Under the pieces are notes generated by a model that was not told where the DNA came from, made no database searches, and was given only the letters and a program-made list of their open reading frames with translations. Both the position numbers and the translations under genes were made by a program. This document shows positions 37,634 through 41,818 of a DNA stretch of 41,818 nt, piece after piece. Position 1 is the first letter of the stretch. Each line of letters begins with the position of its first letter. The stretch is from positions 1 through 41,818 of the forward strand of contig JACQFS010000101.1 of assembly GCA_016199935.1 (NCBI GenBank). The letters run 5' to 3'. Source of the DNA: Verrucomicrobiota bacterium. Lineage in GTDB: Bacteria; Verrucomicrobiota; Verrucomicrobiia; Limisphaerales; JACQFS01.

Positions 37634-40537
37634 ATGAACACCGTGCGAATTTGCCAGTCCTGCAAAAAGCCGCTGCCCGCCGACGCGCCCGAAGGCTTGT
37701 GCCCCGAGTGCCTCGTCAAAGTCGCGCTCGGCTCGGGCGTGAGTCCGTCCGGCACGCCCTCCAGCGCGCCCACGAATTTTTCGCCCGCCGCGAGCGCGGC
37801 CTCCGCCGAGACGCCGTCGCTCGACGACGTGGCGAAACTTTTTCCGCAGCTCGAAATCCTCGAACTGCTCGGCCGGGGCGGGATGGGCGTCGTTTACAAG
37901 GCGCGGCAGAAGCAGCTCGACCGGCTCATCGCGTTGAAAATCATGCTGCCGCAGTTCAGCCGCGACCCGGCGTTCGTCGAGCGGTTCAACCGCGAGGCCC
38001 GCGCGCTCGCCAAGCTCAACCATCCGAACATCGTGGCCGTTTACGACTTCGGCCAGACCGGCGATGCCGCCGCTCCGCTCTGCTATTTCATCATGGAGTT
38101 CGTGGACGGCGCGAATCTCCGCAGCGTCATCCAATCCGGCAAACTCACTTCCGCCGAGGCGCTCGCCATCGTGCCCCGGCTCTGCGACGCGCTGCAATTC
38201 GCGCACGACGAGGGCGTGGTCCACCGCGACATCAAACCCGCGAACATCCTCGTGGACCGCCGGGGCCGCGTGAAGATCGCCGACTTCGGCCTCGCCAAGC
38301 TCGCGGGCGCGACCGACGTGTCGCTCACGCGCTCGCAGCAGGGCATGGGCACGCCGCAATACATGGCCCCCGAGCAGTTGTCGGACGCCAAGTCGGTGGA
38401 TCACCGCGCCGACATCTATTCGCTCGGCGTGGTCTTCTACGAAATGCTCACGGGCGAACTGCCGATGGGCCGCTTCGCCTTGCCGTCGGAAAAGGTGCAG
38501 ATTGACGTGCGGCTCGATGAAGTGGTGTTGCGTTCACTGGAGCGCAATGTGGAACTCCGCTACCAGCACGCGAGCGAGGTGCGGACGGATGTGGAAAACA
38601 TCTCCGCGCTCATGGCGAACGTGCCGCTCGCCGTGCGCCATTGGCTCGGCTGGGAATACAAGTCCAAGGCCACCTGCTTCGGCCTGCCGTGGATTCACGT
38701 GTGCAGCGGCGTTGATCCCGCGACGGGCAAACGGCGGGTGGCGAAGGGAATCATCGCCATCGGCGACACCGCGAAAGGAGTCTTCGCTTTTGGCGGAAAG
38801 GCTTTTGGTGTGGTGGCCTTTGGCGGAGTCGCTGTGGGCGGCTTCGCCTGCGGCGGTGTTGGACTCGGGCTGTTTTCGCTTGCCGGACTGGCGCTGGCGC
38901 TTGTGGCGGCTTACGGCGGTGTCGCGATTGCGCCGGTCGCGCTGGGCGGGCTTGCGGCCGGCTATTACGCGGCAGGCGGCGGAGCATTCGGAGCGCACGC
39001 CATCGGAGGAAACGCGAACGACCCGGACGCGGAGCGCTTCTTTTCCTCACTCAATACTAACGGGGAATACCTGACCATCGGCGGTCTCGCGTTCATGGCC
39101 TTAGCTTTCCTCGTGTCGATTGCCGGAACGGCCTGGGCGCGGCGAAAGGCGGCGGGCACGGAAAAACCAACGGCCTCCGCTGCGGAAATGAAACCCCTCG
39201 ACCACCGCGTCTCGGAGGCGCTCACCGTCGGCCTGCCCGGCTGGTTCAACCGCCGCGCGCCGTGGGCGCAGAAGCTGATCCAAGCTGCACTCACAATCAT
39301 CGTGGGATGCGCGACGCTGGTGTTCCTCGGCTTCAACATCCACTCCAAGACGGATGTGACCGCCGGCCAACAGATCACGAACAAAGGTGCGATTCAAATT
39401 GGCCAGCCCTCGCCGTGGTTCACCGTGGACTTCGGCGGCTCGTATCAGGGGATCACAATTCACTGGTTGTCCGCGTCGTTGTGGATCGGCCTCGCCGGCG
39501 TGGCGGCTGGCTTTCTCTCCGAACGGTTGCGCCGTTCGCGCCCCGGCTTCGACGAGGTGGTGGATCGCCGCAAGCGGCGGCGCTGGATGGTGGTGGCGAT
39601 CGTGGTCGCCGCGCTCTACGTGGCCTGCCTCGTGGTCAACGTGATGAGCATGAGCGGAGCCACCGGCAAAGCCGCGCGCACCGTGATGGATCGGGCAACC
39701 AACTCCGTCCCACCGGCCGCCACCAAGGACGCCAAGCCCGCGTCCGCCGCCACCGAACTGCTCCGCAAGGTGGACGAGAAGTATGGCGCTCTCTCCACCT
39801 TCAGCGCGGCGGGCAAAAACATTTCCCAAGTCACACTCGCGAGTGGCGGCACCCCGACCACGCTCGCACACACGTTCTCCCTCAACCTGGCGCGGCCCGA
39901 GTTTTACCGCGTCGAGTGGACGAACGTGATCATGCCCGGGGTCACCATGACGGGGGCCGCGTGGTCGGCCGGCGATGGCCACAAGGTTTTGATGAACGGC
40001 AAGGTGTCCACGTTCCTCAACCGCGAGATGTCGTTGGCCACGGCCACGGGCCTCTCCGGCGGCGCCACCCACACCGTGCCGAGCCTGTTCTTCAAGGACG
40101 AGGAGAGCAGCCTGCTCAAGTCCCTCACGAATGCCACGCTGCTGGCGGACGAGAGCGTGGGCGCGGACCTTTGCCATGTCATCACCGGCGACGGCCCCGC
40201 TGGCAAATACACGCTCTGGATCACGAAGAAGGATTTGTTCCTGAAACAATCCCGCACCGCCCACGCGGCAAACTCCGGCCTCGGCACCGCGTCGGCGACG
40301 GATCAGGTCAGCCCCGAGACGATGAGGAAGTTGATGAAGACGCTGGGCCAGGATTCCTCGCCCGAGGGCGTCAGCAAGATGACGAAGCAGATGGCCGACA
40401 TGAAACAGAAAGCCGGCGCGGTGCAGGTCACGATCACGGAAACCTTCGAGCACATCGCGGCGAACGAGTTGATGATCAAGGAGGATTTTGAAGTCGCGGT
40501 GCCGGCGGCGAGCGGCCCGGCACCGAAGAAACCATAG
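37634..40537 (+). CDS. Multi-domain Ser/Thr protein kinase with Gly-rich repeat, membrane helices and LolA-like sensor
   Basis: A 967-residue fusion. An N-terminal zinc ribbon uses C7, C10, C23 and C26. A complete Hanks-type kinase follows (about 73-350): P-loop G80-R-G-G-M-G85, K102, HRDIKPAN at 197-204 and D217-F-G. Residues about 370-455 are a Gly/Ala-rich repeat (GVFAFGGKAFGVVAFGGVAV). Four membrane helices follow between about 478 and 672. The C-terminal 260 residues (about 705-965; LRKVDEKYGALSTF, PEFYRVEWTNVIM) resemble periplasmic DUF2092/LolA-like folds and may sense lipoproteins or envelope stress (inference). ATG at 37634 starts the zinc ribbon directly. Confidence 0.88.
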   Translation: MNTVRICQSCKKPLPADAPEGLCPECLVKVALGSGVSPSGTPSSAPTNFSPAASAASAETPSLDDVAKLFPQLEILELLGRGGMGVVYKARQKQLDRLIALKIMLPQFSRDPAFVERFNREARALAKLNHPNIVAVYDFGQTGDAAAPLCYFIMEFVDGANLRSVIQSGKLTSAEALAIVPRLCDALQFAHDEGVVHRDIKPANILVDRRGRVKIADFGLAKLAGATDVSLTRSQQGMGTPQYMAPEQLSDAKSVDHRADIYSLGVVFYEMLTGELPMGRFALPSEKVQIDVRLDEVVLRSLERNVELRYQHASEVRTDVENISALMANVPLAVRHWLGWEYKSKATCFGLPWIHVCSGVDPATGKRRVAKGIIAIGDTAKGVFAFGGKAFGVVAFGGVAVGGFACGGVGLGLFSLAGLALALVAAYGGVAIAPVALGGLAAGYYAAGGGAFGAHAIGGNANDPDAERFFSSLNTNGEYLTIGGLAFMALAFLVSIAGTAWARRKAAGTEKPTASAAEMKPLDHRVSEALTVGLPGWFNRRAPWAQKLIQAALTIIVGCATLVFLGFNIHSKTDVTAGQQITNKGAIQIGQPSPWFTVDFGGSYQGITIHWLSASLWIGLAGVAAGFLSERLRRSRPGFDEVVDRRKRRRWMVVAIVVAALYVACLVVNVMSMSGATGKAARTVMDRATNSVPPAATKDAKPASAATELLRKVDEKYGALSTFSAAGKNISQVTLASGGTPTTLAHTFSLNLARPEFYRVEWTNVIMPGVTMTGAAWSAGDGHKVLMNGKVSTFLNREMSLATATGLSGGATHTVPSLFFKDEESSLLKSLTNATLLADESVGADLCHVITGDGPAGKYTLWITKKDLFLKQSRTAHAANSGLGTASATDQVSPETMRKLMKTLGQDSSPEGVSKMTKQMADMKQKAGAVQVTITETFEHIAANELMIKEDFEVAVPAASGPAPKKP

Positions 40538-40568
40538 CCGCCCTCGTTTGCATCATTGTCGGCGCGGC

Positions 40569-40598
40569 TTGCCTTCGTTTCAGTTCACTGGCTACGCT
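40569..40598 (+). promoter_or_regulatory. Candidate promoter of the LptF/G gene
   Basis: TTGCCT (40569-40574), 18 nt, TACGCT (40593-40598), 10 nt before the ATG at 40609. Confidence 0.3.
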
Positions 40599-40608
40599 GC
40601 GGCCCTTG

Positions 40609-41730
40609 ATGCGCCTGCTCGACCGATACCTGTTGCGCGAACTGCTCGTCCCGCTGGGCTATTGCTTCTTCGGGTTCCTCATTTTCTGGATGTCCTTCGA
40701 CGTGATCGGCGAGTTGGACGACTACAACGCGGCGCACTTGAAAGGGGGCGAGATCGCGCTGCTGTATCTCCTGCGCGTGCCGGAGTTCACGCTCACCGTC
40801 GGGCCGGTGGCGCTGCTGCTCGCGCTGCTCTACGCGCTGACGAACCTCGCGCGGCACCACGAACTCACCGCCATCCGCGCGGCGGGCGTGGGCCTTGCAC
40901 GGATGTGCGCGCCGTTTTTCGCGGTCGGGTTCATCGGCAGCCTGATGCTGCTCGTGTTGAATGAAGGCATCGCGCCCGCGTGCGCGGAGATGGCGGAGCA
41001 GGTGCGCACGCGGCACGTGCGCGAACTGCTCCGGCCGGAGTTGCGCGAGTGGCAGATGAATCTGAATTTCCACAACGCCCGCGAGCGCCGCTACTGGGCC
41101 ATTCAGGAATACAACACCGTCACCGCCGAGATGCGCCGGCCGCGCGTCATCTGGGTGCTGCTGGACGGCGCGCGCCGCGACATCACCGCGGAGAAGGCGC
41201 TGTATTTCGACGGAGCGTGGACATTCTACAACGTGCAGGAGCTGACCTACTCCGGCCAGCCGGGCGCACTGCCGGTGCCGTTCCAGACGAACCAGATCGT
41301 CTTCCCGGCCTTCAACGAGACGCCGGCGCAGATCAAAAGCGAAATCAAGATCGGAAACCTCACCGACATGAAGGCCGCGAAAAAAGTCCGGCTGACGACG
41401 AGCGAGATTCTCAATTACATCCAGCTTCACCCGCATCCCTCGCCGCGCGAGGAGGCGATGCTCTTCACGCAATTGCACACGCGCCTCGCGATGCCGTGGA
41501 CGGCGCTGGTCGTCGTGCTGGTGGCGATTCCGTTCGGCACGCCCGCGGGCCGGCGCAATGTGTTCGTCAGCGTGGCGGGCAGCATCTTCATCGTGTTCGC
41601 GTTTTTCGTTTTGCAACAGGTGGGCCTCACGCTCGGCACGGGCGGCTACGTCGCGCCGTGGCTGGCGGGCTGGGGGCCGAACGCGCTGTTCTCGATCATG
41701 GGCCTGGTGCTGACGCGGCGGGTGAGGTGA
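40609..41730 (+). CDS. LptF/LptG-family lipopolysaccharide export permease
   Basis: A 373-residue inner-membrane permease of the LPS export ABC system. N-terminal helices (MRLLDRYLLRELLVPLGYCF, LTVGPVALLLALLYALTNLA), the coupling segment RHHELTAIRAAGV, a periplasmic jelly-roll region (about 145-265), and C-terminal helices (LAMPWTALVVVLVAIPFGTP, GRRNVFVSVAGSIFIVFAFF) are in the usual order. LptF and LptG cannot be told apart with confidence here, and the partner is not within the window. ATG at 40609 is preferred to the adjacent upstream TTG. It supports a diderm cell with LPS-like lipids. Confidence 0.85.
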   Translation: MRLLDRYLLRELLVPLGYCFFGFLIFWMSFDVIGELDDYNAAHLKGGEIALLYLLRVPEFTLTVGPVALLLALLYALTNLARHHELTAIRAAGVGLARMCAPFFAVGFIGSLMLLVLNEGIAPACAEMAEQVRTRHVRELLRPELREWQMNLNFHNARERRYWAIQEYNTVTAEMRRPRVIWVLLDGARRDITAEKALYFDGAWTFYNVQELTYSGQPGALPVPFQTNQIVFPAFNETPAQIKSEIKIGNLTDMKAAKKVRLTTSEILNYIQLHPHPSPREEAMLFTQLHTRLAMPWTALVVVLVAIPFGTPAGRRNVFVSVAGSIFIVFAFFVLQQVGLTLGTGGYVAPWLAGWGPNALFSIMGLVLTRRVR

Positions 41731-41768
41731 CTTACGCGATCGGGCAGTAGTTTGGTGCTGCGATCCGA

Positions 41769-41818
41769 TAAAACTCTAGCCGGAGGTCGTAAAACTCTAG
41801 CCGGAGGTCGTAAAACTC
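41769..41818. repeat. 21-bp tandem repeat running off the right edge
   Basis: The unit starting TAAAACTCTAGCCGGAGGTC repeats at 41769, 41790 and 41811 without any change, and continues beyond the window. Its period is three heptads. It lies 38 nt after the permease stop codon. Confidence 0.9.

Overview
The window is a GC-rich, gene-dense bacterial chromosome segment carrying about 33 protein genes, two gene relics and many intergenic repeats. An LptF/LptG-type permease and a Tat-type signal peptide indicate a diderm (Gram-negative) cell. The mix of DUF3500, a DUF3276/PUR-type protein, an ECF sigma factor beside a Ser/Thr kinase, a tricorn-like S41 protease and a DUF2723-like/TPR protein suggests the Verrucomicrobiota, perhaps the Pedosphaera/Limisphaera side. 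This placement is inference from gene content; no rRNA is present. No tRNA, rRNA, CRISPR array or intact transposase was found.

Layout: 1-4348 holds the start of an M3 oligopeptidase (minus), a secreted TPR-redoxin protein and a membrane TPR protein. 4473-5228 is a 756-bp island with 56-bp imperfect terminal inverted repeats between two TA dinucleotides; it carries two unknown small genes and no transposase. 5228-10227 has a membrane coiled-coil protein and a tricorn-like protease. 10398-15319 has NAD synthetase, a small gene overlapping an HNH endonuclease gene, a ceramidase-like protein and a secreted heavy-metal-associated-domain protein. 15404-17645 has a CocE/NonD hydrolase, a HicBA toxin-antitoxin pair and the 3' relic of a second CocE gene. 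17659-25375 holds small membrane proteins, MetRS, the DUF2723-like/TPR protein, an RlmD-type RNA methyltransferase and a DUF3500 protein. 25568-29699 holds YmdB-type phosphodiesterase, XseA, a frameshifted restriction-endonuclease-like gene and a convergent N6-adenine methylase. 29786-35514 holds FtsK, YihY, a DUF4149-like protein, a PUR-type protein and RsfS. 35692-40537 is a signalling cluster: ECF sigma factor, FHA-cyclase and a multi-domain Ser/Thr kinase. An LptF/G permease and the start of a 21-bp tandem repeat close the window.

The most unusual signal lies between genes. Intergenic spaces hold (i) paired hairpins whose outer flanks are conserved in inverted orientation while the inner stems have changed on both sides so that pairing is kept (10228-10340, 25437-25542, 36458-36562, 37492-37549), and (ii) repeats built on 7- or 8-nt units. 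Several genes also show a TTG-N16/17-TNNNNT promoter-like signal ending about 6-10 nt before the start codon, which suggests leaderless transcripts. By contrast, a gene inside the inverted-repeat island has a clear Shine-Dalgarno sequence. All of this was read by eye without database searches.
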